A DNA stretch of 64,000 nucleotides, taken from NCBI GenBank assembly GCA_009192285.1, contig CM018607.1:372001-436000 (forward strand). The letters run 5' to 3'. The notes under the pieces are model-generated. The model was not told the origin of the DNA. It searched no databases and saw only the letters and a program-made list of their open reading frames with translations. The stretch is from Morchella semilibera (lineage: Eukaryota > Ascomycota > Pezizomycetes > Pezizales > Morchellaceae). Made by a program: the position numbers and the translations under genes. Positions 20,640-31,985 of the stretch are shown here, piece after piece (position 1 is the stretch's first letter; the number at the start of each line of letters is the position of its first letter).

Positions 20640-21120
20640 CTTATACGAGTGTCGACTCAATCTAACTCTACTGGCTCTTCCATTAGTCTCTCATACATGT
20701 ACCTATTATATTCCCCAATAAGAATGTAATAATCCACACTCTTAGCAGCGCTCAGATAAATTAGTCAATCTGAGAGCGTATCCGCAAAGACAGTGGCTGC
20801 CAACATATCGGGTCCCCGTCTATGTAGCTCGAGTACTGTTTCCTTCGCATGCTCATTACCTTCCAATAACTCCTCACATTTCTTAATCTCTCCCTCTAAT
20901 TCCGGACCCTAAACTCGCTGTCTAACGCCCTCATGGCCTCTGCGAGTTGCCTGCACATGAAAACAAACTGCAGCATAGCCTCAAAATTCTCTAGCCTCCT
21001 ACTAAGTACCCCGATGTCGCCTAAAGTTATCGCACGCGCGTTAAAGGTGGTATACTTTGAATTGCCTATAGTAGCTAGGGGGATGAAAACCTAAGTCAAC
21101 CGTTTAAGCTCGATCAGGTT
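20640..21120 (-). pseudogene. decayed coding relic of unknown family
   Basis: Read on the minus strand, a mostly open stretch includes FNARAITLGDIGVLSRRLEN and MLQFVFMCRQLAEAMRALDS, then a second block with KKCEELLEGNEHAKETVLEL, interrupted by several stops. The amino-acid composition is protein-like and helical, not random. No family is recognised. It is probably a dead host gene or gene fragment, with uncertain ends. Confidence 0.35.
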
Positions 21121-21773
21121 TGTCTCGGTGGTGGATGTAGTGGTTGTAGTGAGTATAGCTTTAATTTTTGTGATAAGTAGCAAGTGTTAATGTCTATTGG
21201 CGTCGCGTTTTATATCTAGCTCCCGGAAATCTTAAAACATGGTTTCGAACTTTAAAAATGGGGACATGAGAGGACCCGTAGACCCTCGCAGGTTCTGAGC
21301 AGTTACCGAAAACTACCCATTTACAAAACCAACTTAATAGCAAGAATTGCATGCGCCCCGGACTAGCCTTACGTTCATCGAGTTTGATCATTTGCTTTGA
21401 TCAACAAGGAGGGTAGTTTGCAACGGGTTTGTGAGATTTGGTACCCGGTGTTCTAAACGGGCCACTGCTGGATGTATGCGCGGGAAGAACGCCCCCAGAA
21501 AACCCACGTCGGTGCTATCATTGACCGTCGCGGATCTAGTTAAGGGTACATATCTCGATAGAACCCATAATAGCTAGCTTCGAGTTCATCATCGTTCCTA
21601 TCCTTTTTTCTCTTCGAAGCGCGCCTATTAACTCATAATCGGTTACGCTAATTTGTGAGATGAGCGCAATCATGGGGGCAAACGCAATTAATCATATGAG
21701 TTTGGTCAATTGATCAGTATAGAGTAAGTAAAAAGAATCTTTAATTTAGAACAAGCAGGCCAAGTATTAACTA

Positions 21774-21791
21774 CCTAACCCTAACCCTAAC
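21774..21791. repeat. interstitial telomere-like motif, three units
   Basis: CCTAACCCTAACCCTAAC, three C-rich telomere units, the longest such run in the window. Confidence 0.75.
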
Positions 21792-22227
21792 GCCAGCTAT
21801 CACTGATTCATCAACACTTGAGCGCAGATAAGTAGAATCATTATTGAGCGACCTTAGCTGACATCTTATCTCTCTGAATTGGAAACATTTTCTACTCTCT
21901 ACTTCTATCATGGCAAACTATCCTCCCATCTACTCGCTCTATTTCAGAACACTGCTCTAAGCTTCGGCTGCGCCCTTTCCTAGCGCCGTGACTTTAGTCT
22001 TAACTAGCCTAGAGATCCCCTATCCTCTCCTTCACGTCAGGTTTCTTTGGCGACATGGAGTTCCCAATAGCTGGTGTTTGTTGACTCCCACTAGCCTCGC
22101 ACTTGACCACCCTCCTATCCGGGTTCAAATGTTCAGTCTGCAGCGGAGGTCCCAATCAGTACTGCCAGAACCAATACATATATTGAGCGAATGGTACTCA
22201 CAATTCCGACAAACTCGCATTTGTTAT

Positions 22228-22940
22228 TTAGTCTATTGTGCTTATAGATGACTCTAAAGGCCCCCGGCATTCCCGCCTATCAACCCGTACCCAGTTAGCT
22301 AAGCACGTTTCCTTCTGCAGGACGAAGGCGAATATGTCACCACACAAAGGACACTCACATCATTATACCCCACCGCGAAGATCGGAAACTCCATCAGATC
22401 ATTTCCCGACCCTGGAAACATAATATTGCTCGGTCCGTCCCCATTCGCAAACTCGGCCGGATAGGCCTTGCCAACCCCTGAGACGAAGTGGGTGCCCTCC
22501 ATAAGCTGATCCAGCACGCCCTGGATCGGCCCAACCTTGAAGTCGGCCGCCTCCGGCCGCTTCAAGTTGCCAACGTTGGGCTTCCCATTACCAGCACAGT
22601 GCCAGGATGCGAGCTGCGCAGGGGGATCGGTGAAGGACGCGCAGGGGAGCTTACGTGCGGTTTTCTGGCCTTTGACGCCTTTGGCGCTTTTTCTGGCTTT
22701 TTTGGCGTTGCCGTGGCTCTTGCGATAGACGGTCTCTTGGTAACCGCGGGGGCGGATGTACGGGGCTGGGGTGTTTTGGCTGGGGATTATATTAGCGGAC
22801 GCATGTTGGGGGGGAGAGAGGTGGAAGAGGTACCGTTTGGAAAGATTGGACTCAGTGCTTGAGCGTGGAACGTTCAAGGAGAAGGTAATGTCCATGATAC
22901 ACAGAGAGACGAGAATGAGGGCGGTGCGTGAGAACTTCAT
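22228..22940 (-). CDS. small secreted protein, RNase T1/N1-like (tentative)
   Basis: Two exons, 22940-22359 and 22314-22228 with a 44-base intron, give 222 residues; without splicing the frame stops at 22299. The start MKFSRTALILVSLCIMDITF is a signal peptide, and a Kex2-type Lys-Arg (LSKR) follows near residue 36. A basic Lys/Arg-rich segment (KSHGNAKKARKSAKGVKGQK) lies mid-protein. The C-terminal part, with YPAEFANGDGPSN and LMEFPIF, resembles the core of fungal guanyl-specific ribonucleases (YPH..NxEG, EWPI). The His expected in the YPH motif is not there and the catalytic tail is not clear, so it could be a non-catalytic RNase-like effector. It stands alone between MITE-rich tracts. Confidence 0.5.
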
Positions 22941-24653
22941 TTTGAATTTCAAAGGGGAAGAGTGAATGATTAAATGAACGGGTAGATCCGATAGGAACGA
23001 GTCAATATCCAGGGCCTGCTGAGATGGTAAAGAGTGAAATTGTCGATGGAACTGAAACAACTGAATACTCAGAGATAATGAGTTTTGTTTAGAAAGAAAA
23101 AAAAGGCAATGAAGAAATGAATCAATCTATGAAAAAACAACGAGAAAATGCTCAGGACCTGCTGAGATAGAAAGAATTCAATGAGTGTGATGTATGAGTT
23201 GCAGTGGATACGGTCTTGGGTGGTTGGGGGATAGATGGGGCACTTTATACACGCTGAAAGGACAACTCGCCGTATACACAAGACAAAAGCTGTTGTTAGG
23301 AATGAAACGTGATACTCCCAAGCATCGGTAGAAAAAGTATCATTATAGAATGAGGCGTGTCGACTAGAGATATGTAGGGAGCCGTAGAAATGGGACTTAT
23401 ATGAATTTCCGGGATAATGTACTCATGGTGCTCTGACGGGGGTGTATGCTCGGAGCTTCATAAACTCATATAGTGCATATTTTGTGATAAACACAGTACC
23501 AGTTTATACTTTTCATGGTGAGATTTCTTCAAGCACATCAGATTATATAAAATAGTGCAGTACGAGTAAAATATGTCGAGGGTGGGTACAATACTACCTT
23601 TCAAGTCGAGGAATCATAAGTTCTATCCGGTTTACCAACCCATCCTAGCTATTATTATTAGTTTCTACGGAGAGCCTTCTCATCTAAAGGTCTCATATGG
23701 GAGTTCTGGGCTGCGCTACATACCTAAGGAGCTATATGACCTCCAATTTTGGCTCCATACGGCTTCATTACCTCTCTAAACCGCTACCGGGAATAAATGG
23801 TTCCGGGAAATATATTTCATATGCTATGATGAATACTACGAGTTAATTCTTGTAAAGTAGAACAGAACCTCCGCTTTCTAGAAGACTTGGCGCAAGTGGC
23901 AGCACCTCTACAGGCACTGCAGATAGATATAGTATGTGAACCTCGATCGAGACCCTAAGAACACAGCTAGACCCCGTCTCACCGGTAATTTGAAACGCAG
24001 AACACATCAGTACATATAGAAAGTGGAGACCTAAGACTTTACTTGTGGGGCTCATGTTGGACTTTATAGCTGTTAGTACATAGTATATATATGTGGTGGG
24101 AGTGAGGCGCAAATTCGTGGCCGAAACCTGTCAAGGTCAAAGCTCCGCACTAGCCATGTGAAACCTTGCACCATTGAAAGATGTACATCATTCGACTCTA
24201 GATGAGTATTATAATATAAGTTTAACTAGCTATATATATCGATCAACGGACCGCGCGATCTCGAATTAGGCTGAACTTTAAAGAAAAGTAAATAGAAACA
24301 CTGTGTAAGTACAATTGGTACGAACGCCGGCGAAACTATTATACTCCAGGTCCTCGTCTTTGTAGGGCGGGGCCCGATTGGAGCTTTGACAGCGCCAGCT
24401 CGGCCTCCCGGACATGTTTAACCATCACCGCACGAACTCAGTTCCAAAGGGTAAAGAAGATACAAAAATAGTTAAGTACTACGTATGGCTGCTTTCCGGC
24501 TGTAACATTGCTGTTTCATAACACATACAATACATGATATTTACGTAGTATCCCGGATGGGTACCGTTCTAGATTCTAATGTCCCTAGTAGATTATTAAT
24601 TTATGTAGGAATGGGGGTCAGACGGGGTCGTGTGGTTGGGTAGGTGACCATGT

Positions 24654-24748
24654 TGTACTACGCTGGTAGGGGTAAGTCTGTTGACAGTGGCCGTAAGTCT
24701 GTTGACAGTGGCCGTAAGTCTGTTGACCACCCCCACCAGCGTAGTACA
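24654..24748. mobile_element. short palindromic element TGTACTACG, copy 1, with 21-bp tandem repeats
   Basis: Inverted ends TGTACTACGCTGGT and ACCAGCGTAGTACA enclose about 2.6 copies of a 21-base unit containing GTAAGTCTGTTGACAGTGG (24672-24726). Related copies with the same ends lie at 37859-37944 and 51325-51370. Confidence 0.65.
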
Positions 24749-25133
24749 CCTTCACTGCATGATGACCATACCTGACCACGGAAAGGGCTAGGGTTTGGGT
24801 ATTATATACAGTCCGGTGCACCTGGCCATAGGAAAGAGAAATATTACAACGCGGTCTTTGGCATACCACCTCTCCGACCACCCATGTGGGCGCCGCCCAA
24901 AGTGCCGAGAAAAGGTGTGCTAACTAAGCCAAAAGAGACCACTTGAGCGTAATACACATTTATTCCACCAGGGTCATGAGAAAGTTGTCTAAATGATTGA
25001 TTTCACAGTCCCTGATGGGCTAGGATATGCCGAAAGGAGACATGGAATTAACTAACTCGTTAGCGAATAAAGAGGCTTTCCTTTCAGTGGCCCGGCTACC
25101 TACATAGTACTGGAAAATTCATGATGACCATGC

Positions 25134-25311
25134 TACAGTATGAAAAAATGGGGTGAAATCACTACCATATTAGGATTACGGAATTTAGTGACAAATACCG
25201 AATTAAATCGGCATTAGAGGAAGAGTACTGTACAACAACCGTATTCTTACCGCAATGCTAGCGTACCAACGAGAATACCGTAGTGATCCCACCCCTTTTT
25301 TTGGTACTGTA
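25134..25311. mobile_element. MITE with TIR TACAGTA...GGGGTG
   Basis: The left end reads TACAGTATGAAAAAATGGGG and continues to AATCACTAC. The right end mirrors it with GTAGTGATCCCACCCC, a T7 run and GGTACTGTA. About 178 bp; family unknown. The AT-rich interior has repeated TACCG motifs, and a similar TACCG-rich patch lies near 4540-4600. Confidence 0.6.
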
Positions 25312-25606
25312 GCTTTACTAGTAGGTTTTTTTTGTGTATTCAATACGAAACCACGAGTGTAAGATAAGTTCTTTAATAATTCTTGTCCACTACCCAGTAG
25401 AGGAAAGCATTGATTTATGTCTATCCATCAGTGGGATATGTGGTGAAGAAGAATTCAATAGTTATTCGGCTCAGAGAATTAATATACTTGCGATGTAATT
25501 AAGTAGTGTCTCTCGTGATAGTTTGGTTAATTGCCAGTGCAACTAGGACAATACTTAATTTCACCGCAAGTATACCCTAATACAATATTCCCATAGACTA
25601 GAATAC

Positions 25607-25950
25607 TATGGAGCGGTAAATGTGTCAAAAGTAATTTCACCAACGGTGGTATAAGCACTGAATTTCAGTCCTTGTTCCAGTATAAATGCTGACTTCCAGT
25701 CTCTATTCTGCATTATCATTAATACCCACAGTTTCACACCGGTGGTAAAATTCCTGCCACCGGTGGTAAAATAGCCTACCACTAGTGGTGAAATTCCCAC
25801 CAGTAGACAATGTTCATATATACTGGCATTATATAGCCCCTTTTGGCGAAAAGGTCTGTGCTATTATCCATTTTGAGGTATAAATGCTGCAGCTGGTATT
25901 ATTTTCACCACCGGTGGTAAAATCACTTTTGACACGTTTACCGCACCATA
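25607..25950. mobile_element. hAT-like MITE, family ACCGGTGGT, complete copy
   Basis: A 344-bp element. Its ends TATGGAGCGGTAAATGTG and (inverted) TATGGTGCGGTAAACGTG pair over about 45 bases with few mismatches. AGAATAC directly flanks both ends (AGAATACT if one terminal T is counted), a 7-8 bp target duplication as made by hAT transposases. The interior has four ACC-N-(C/A)GGTGGT palindromes. No coding capacity. Related copies lie at 3249-3482 and 53534-54690. Confidence 0.88.
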
Positions 25951-27666
25951 AGAATACTTGAGACGTATGTAAATCATGTAATCCACTCTGCGGGTTTATA
26001 ACAGCAATTAGCCTCATGAAAGATTGGCGAAAGAAAATAAAACTTCAAACTGTCAAGCTTGTATATATCTTTCATCCATAGATAGGGTTTACTGTTTTGT
26101 TGTAGGTATGATTTATTTTGTCATTTCACATTTTTTATCACAAAGGTTCTACACGAGAAGTATCAATCTTCCGAACTTATTATCCTACAAGAAGACTTCT
26201 AATTAGTTGTGCTTTTATGCAAGCAGTGATGGCGGCATACCCCCTGTGCCACTCTACCCACCTGCGGTATAGTAAGGGTCAAATTCCACGATAACCAGGT
26301 TTTAAAGTGGCTCACTAGTTGAACTCAATGCATACTAATTCCCCCAGATTTCGCTCTATTACCCGGGCCCACGCATGAAATTTATCATTTCTTGAAAGCA
26401 AAGACCCACGATAATACGCATACATATATAAATTGTTCTCTCAAAAATGCAATTCCAACTTAACACACACCACACCCACCACAACCCTACTCAGAAAAAA
26501 CATGGACTCCGCAATAGTTGTTGCTGGACTGAAAAGTTTAACAGGTGCCCACATGTTGCTACAGTGCATGTGTGCTAGCGTGCAGCTTGAGGAGGCTAGG
26601 CCTACGTTACTCTTGCACTATCTCAATTGCTTGAACGGAGTTGCCCGACCCTGGTTTGGAGGCGGAGCTATCCTTTATGCACCAGGAGTTTGGAGACGGT
26701 TATATTATGTTATTAGAAAAAACTAAATCAGGAGAGCATTAAGGTAAATGGATGTGAGGGTGCGTTGAAAGGCGATCCGACTCTAAATGGAATACCTGCC
26801 GGGTTGGCCATGCAGAAAGGTAGCTTTCTGGGACCATCAGTATACCGGAATTAGATCTAAGAGGGCGTTATATGAAGTTCTAGAAGCTGGATCAATCCGA
26901 CTAGATTAAATCAATAAGACGAGACGGGAAATATAATGAGGCTAGCTCATTAATAGTATGAGTTATTATATTGTCGAAGAACGTCGGAAGTTCAGCGTTG
27001 TTCCCCGATCCCTGAGCGTGGAAGTGCCGGGGTGCTGTAAAAAGGTCAACGACAGTCTACTCCGAGCTCCCTAGTAGTTTCCCCGCGGTCCAGGATGTAG
27101 AAAGTGTAATCCTACACTGTAGGTGATAACCTCGACAAACGGTTACAGATGATGTTGCAAAGGATACGATATTCGAAACGATGTGTCGGCGATGCCCTCG
27201 AGAGGCCCCACGCCACCAAGGGCTCCAGATGCTTAGGCACGTTCACTTCTCCACTTTTTGATATGCTCCAAATGCCTAAGTGGCCTCTTCTGAACTGGCC
27301 TCCTTTACGACCTTTCGGTGAAGCGGCACCTGCGAGAACTGCGCTCTTGCTCTTCTGATTATACGGCCGAGACACTCCATTATCAGACGTGATGGGTGAC
27401 TCTGGATACATAGTTGTTCTTTCCCTTATCTGCCACCTTCTTCACATCATTAGCTCAATCAGAGTCCAGGGTGGGCTGTCTTATTCATATTATTCCGCTC
27501 GATCGTTTGCCTGACCGGTACTCAGGTTTGGTAGATTATCCTGTTGGGCTGTATTCCCGTTCATAATGACATATTCGGTAGTCCCCCCTTATTTATCATT
27601 GCCGTCATATAATTTCCAATTCTCTTGGTCGGGAATCCATTCAGGTCAATATTCGGTTGTCGACAT

Positions 27667-27677
27667 GGGTTAGGGTT
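27667..27677. repeat. interstitial telomere-like motif
   Basis: GGGTTAGGGTT in an otherwise featureless intergenic stretch. Confidence 0.5.
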
Positions 27678-28743
27678 GCCATGAGTTGTGAAATGTTGGG
27701 CTGCAGCCCCAGGATGGAGGGGGATGTGGAGGGGTATTTATAGGTGGAGTAAGTACGTTGGTGGGCAGGTTCGCGTATGGCTCATTATAAAGTAAGTTTT
27801 TTTTCCGGTTTGCCAAGACGATTTCTAAAATTCGAGTACGTAACGTCCACACAAGCCGTGAACTAGAGAAGGGGGATACGCTTCGAGGAACAGGGTTGAG
27901 GGTGAAGCAGGACCTGGGCAAGCAAGCTAGGGACAAGACGGGACGGGGAAGGGCGAGGATGGGGACCAGTGCGAGTGCAAGATCAACTAGGAGCCAGAAG
28001 CTAGAGAAAATTACCAGATACAAGAATAACTTCAAGTACTGTTCGCCGAATGGGTATTTTACCCACCAGTTAAATTGTTTATTAGTCAAAAATCATTATA
28101 TCATATATGTTTTTTTATTTATTTCTATCATCTTATCATTATACTATCAGATACATACTTAATTGTATCTTGTTTTCTAAATTCATAAAACATAGTTCGA
28201 TAGCACATAATCAGCCCACAACCACCGGAGAAATTCGCCGAGACAGGGAAACTGGCTACCCCGATGAAATGGAGTAGAAGGACATGTATATTTTGGACTA
28301 AACTTGCTATAGACCATCCTGTATGTTTGAAACATGCCTAGATCAATGTTAGAAGTAGTCAAACTCCATACGGCTCTGTTTACGTACGATTGCCATGCCA
28401 CCTCGGGGTTATTAAGTGACGGTCTGGGCTTGCTATATACGAATGTATGAGACTCTAGGTGATTGGTGAATGCGCTTAAATTTTGTTCATTCACAAAAAC
28501 GTATTAATCTCTGATGACCTTGAATGGATCCCCCCTCTGGTTGCTCCATGATTGCTGTTCACCAACAGACTTGACCCCTCCAGCGCCGTTCTAAGCATGC
28601 CTCCTGGTCTATGTTCATATATGCTCTGGTACACAGGATAATCCATGTATTTAAGCATCTTGAGGGGATTCGATAAAACCCCGACTGTTACTTTGAAATG
28701 CCAATGAATAGCAATTGAATTTCTTCACCACCTGTTTATCTTT

Positions 28744-29190
28744 CTAAGTGTGACACAGCTTCCTGTACTCTATCTCACCATTCACGCGTTGTACCTCCAC
28801 AATCAACCGTTGCTTTTCAGCCAATGCTCTCTCTGTCTCAGCCTTTATTTTCTCCGTCTCAACCTTGAGTCTTTCAGTCTCTGCAGCAATTCTCTCCCTC
28901 TCTTCCCTGATCACCTTGGCCTCTGCTCCTCGACCCACACTCACTTCACCTCCTGCTGCTATATCACTGCGCTTTACCCTCTCGTGATCGTTCCTTGCAT
29001 TGACAAGGTCCCGTTCCGCACATCTCCAGGCAGTTTCAGCCGTCGCCTTAAACACATACAGAGCAAGACTCAGCTCTTCATCTCGAATCCCCTCGCGTCT
29101 TACAGGTCCCATAATATGTAATGTGGCGTGAATGTTTTGTCGTAGTAATTCAAGGATCTCATTGGACGCCAGGGGTATAGGCTCGGACAT
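28744..29190 (-). CDS. hypothetical coiled-coil protein, 148 aa
   Basis: A single uninterrupted frame starting MSEPIPLASNEILELLRQ. The first 75 residues are mixed helical with several aromatic and Cys residues. From about residue 90 to the end there is a highly regular Glu/Lys/Arg/Ala heptad pattern (ERERIAAETERLKVETEKIK), a strong coiled coil. No family is recognised. Regular composition and ATG context favour a real gene or a preserved fragment of one. There are no neighbours within 3 kb. It may be part of a larger transcript or a remnant of a longer coiled-coil protein. Confidence 0.5.
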   Translation of the reverse strand: MSEPIPLASNEILELLRQNIHATLHIMGPVRREGIRDEELSLALYVFKATAETAWRCAERDLVNARNDHERVKRSDIAAGGEVSVGRGAEAKVIREERERIAAETERLKVETEKIKAETERALAEKQRLIVEVQRVNGEIEYRKLCHT

Positions 29191-30329
29191 AGTAGCAAGA
29201 TCGGTATTCTAAGCGTCCAGGAAATCACAACATTACTAACGCTATTAAGGATTATGTATTCTCTAAAAGTAGTGGAAAACTCACTGATAGGACAAGGGAT
29301 GCGTTGAGGTTGTCTTGGGGTTGAGTCGAGAGAGAGGGCATAGAGTGAGAGTACGGGGTTGAGTCATCTCTTATAGGAACCAGCTTCTTGGCAGTGCCGA
29401 GGAGGGTGCCTAACCTATGATATGACTGGTCATGTCTGTCTGGCACGTGCAGGCCCCAAACCGATGTTGTCGATATGGTTGGGGACACCTGTAATCGGAG
29501 CATTTGTGACATTGATTTCCGAAGATCACTTCCCTAATCGGGTAATTATTTAATTATTTTAGGCCGAGATTATGTGTCAGGATGTGCCAAGACTATGATT
29601 TGGGAGCTGTAGACCCATTGAGCTTACCGATTGGGATAAATAAGTCCAGATCGGGCAATATATCTGTCCAAAATAGGCAATTACTGGTGTGACATTCGTT
29701 TGGCTCCCCACCAAAAACCCAACTTTTGGAAATTTAATAACTCCACCACAACGAAAGATAGAATTTATCTGGCTCTATTAAGTTGTAGAGAAGAAGCAGT
29801 TATATCACCCAATAGAGAGAAAAATAATTTAGGGTGTGGTTGGGGAAAGTCATTAGCGGTTGAAGTTGACCCTCGAAAGTGGTCAGGTTACAGGAGTCCC
29901 CAACCATATAACCACCCTAGAGTTACTATTGGGATTCTATGGATATCCATTTACTCGAAGTAATATTCCGAGCTCGCCTCTCTATTATGTTAGTGATATA
30001 TGATTAGCTATTAGGTGCTACACGATTACAAACTACTAAATTTATAAATCGTTGACGAAATGATCAGCCTCAACAAGTACTTACCTACATTCAACCCAAA
30101 CCTCTCTCAACCTCTTGTAGTCGTGCAACCCTGAGAGAGAATGATAACTTTCACGAGGTTCGACAAATTTAAGCTCCCTACTAAGCTTCTTGATGAAACC
30201 TATAAGCATATAATTACCGGCACTTCCAGCGTGGTGGAGACGTGGGAAAGACCAAATCAATTGACAGGGTGAAGGTACTTCTGGTAACGTCTATAGAGTA
30301 GTACTCCCCGAGCTATTAATAAAGAAAGG

Positions 30330-30850
30330 GGGGTAGCTAAGGGAAACATTCTAGTTGTCAAGTGGATGCCACTGATCTGACAGTAAAGATCGCAGATTTT
30401 GCGCACCAAAGAACTTCGACGGGACCGAGGGACGGAAGTTTGCTGGTAGCCAGCGCTGTATATATGGCACCTGGAGTCCAGGGAATGCTTCCGGATAGCG
30501 ATATCAGTAGCTACTTATATAGCTATCGATATCTGGTCGCTAGGGTACATAGTTTCCGCCATCCTTACGCGTGGTCTGTTTCCCGAAACAAGGAATCTGA
30601 TTGATTATGTTGAAGGACGCAACAAGTCTCTTCACAGAACCATCGAGAATATGAGACCCTTGGCTGTTGAATTCATAGCCAGTCTGTTGATGCCGCTTCT
30701 CTACCGCAACCCCTTGTTCTCTGACCCTCGGCCTCTCTCTCGACCCTGATTTCCTCCACGAGCTGGCATCGAACCTGATTAGGCGAAAACTCTTCTCAAG
30801 CAAAGACAGGTAGCGAAAGTCGTTAAATCGTCACAAGCTTAAGGGGGTAT
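30330..30850 (+). pseudogene. protein kinase relic (Ser/Thr kinase C-lobe)
   Basis: Fragments in shifting frames spell a kinase activation segment: VKIADF (DFG position with Gly changed to Ala) and VYMAPGV (APE-like) in one frame. AIDIWSLGYIVSAILTRGLF in another frame is the helix F DxWSLG motif. A degenerate downstream block follows with LLMPLLYRNP, like the subdomain XI end. At least one frameshift and several stops are present and the N-lobe is not visible. It is a dead fragment of a host-type kinase, or one carried by local duplication. Confidence 0.6.
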
Positions 30851-31925
30851 GCTGTGGTGCCAACTCCGAATAGTTTGAGCTTCTCGAAGAGCTAGCTAAT
30901 ATTAATTTATAGTGCTAAAGGAGGGCGCAATAACTAAAGGAGGAGCAGCAAGTGGCAACACCGTGTCCACCCGCGGCATGGTATTGCAAGCTAGGATATA
31001 GGAGCTAATATTAATGCAGAAGACAGGGAGGGCTTCACAGCGCTTATTGGCACTGCCAAGGGTTAGCCATCAGATTGTTATAGACCTTTTACTGGAAGAG
31101 CCCCTTCATCTTACGCGGCGGAGTACATAGCTCTTTGGCCCCAATATTCTTGGAGGTGCTGAATAGCTGCTTGTATATGAAAGATATGGCGTAGAGTATG
31201 GGGGGTATGGTGCCGAGAACGAAAGAGTTCAATCGTGGAGGCATGCGCATGGCGCCGGTAATGGAACGCGCATGAAGGATGTCAGTGTCGGACGTGGAAG
31301 AGGAGCGGCATGCAGGAAGGAAGTAAGTAGTGGCATAGAAGAGGAGCGTCAGGCATGAAGATTCTAGTGGTTTGACTTGAGAGAGGCTGATGAGTACATG
31401 TATTTGGATGAGTAGCGTACATGTCTATATTAGTATTAGTATCAATTTGGTCGTTCTTCTTAGTGTTAAAAGGAAGGGCGTCAGGCTGTGCCGCCATCAA
31501 GGGCAAGGATGTTAAGTTTTGCCGCTAATTAATGCCACGGCATATCGTGCAATTTAAACCCCACTAACTCTAAAACTTCCTTCAACACCTACAGGATCAA
31601 AGATCCAGCAAGCCCTGTTATATTATCAATAATATGAGAATTTTCACAATCTTCATCTCCAGTTGTACCCACCACGGATCTGAGGGTAGGCCCATAGTCT
31701 ACGCCCAAGCACCTAAAATTAAAGATGCCAACAAGGGGCGCGAGAGACCATAATAGCCAACAGCTATATATATGTATTATCAATTTTTGATCCATCATGC
31801 CCGGGTATACATGGGCTCTATTACCGCCCCTTTCCGGACTTCCCAACTTTTCAGGCCAAGACTCGGAGAGCAACAAGACGATACAAGACTAGACTAGCCA
31901 CAGAGGTCTCAAGAACAGCCTCAAG

Positions 31926-31929
<4 letters not shown>

Positions 31930-31958
<29 letters not shown>
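31930..31958. repeat. 29-base poly-T run
   Basis: An uninterrupted T run, 14 bases before a telomere-like AGGGTTAGGGTTA motif. It could be the reverse of a retroposed poly-A tail, but no retroelement body was found next to it. Confidence 0.7.
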
Positions 31959-31963
<5 letters not shown>

Positions 31964-31972
31964 ATCCAGTTC

Positions 31973-31985
31973 AGGGTTAGGGTTA
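31973..31985. repeat. interstitial telomere-like motif
   Basis: AGGGTTAGGGTTA following the poly-T run. Confidence 0.6.

Larger units (their letters stand above)
17025..22227. other. gene-poor region rich in MITEs and relics
   Basis: No intact gene is recognised over 5.2 kb. It holds MITEs at 18362-18546, 19163-19313, 19535-19838 and 19956-20175, telomere-like motifs near 19649 and 21774, and a decayed minus-strand coding relic at about 20640-21120. The segment 17025-18360 has moderate GC and only unsupported short frames. Confidence 0.55.
22941..28743. other. 5.8-kb gene desert with MITEs
   Basis: No supported gene. It contains inverted-repeat elements at 24654-24748, 25134-25311 and 25607-25950 and a telomere-like motif at 27667-27677. 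Short frames at 26433-26726 and 27112-27411 have no family features. Confidence 0.55.

Noticed and set aside
26433-26726. 97-codon plus-strand frame
   Set aside because: Starts at a non-ATG codon, has no family motif, and sits in MITE-rich non-coding DNA.
31930-31985. Poly-T next to telomere-like repeat as the end of a retroposon
   Set aside because: No reverse transcriptase, target duplication or element body was found beside it.
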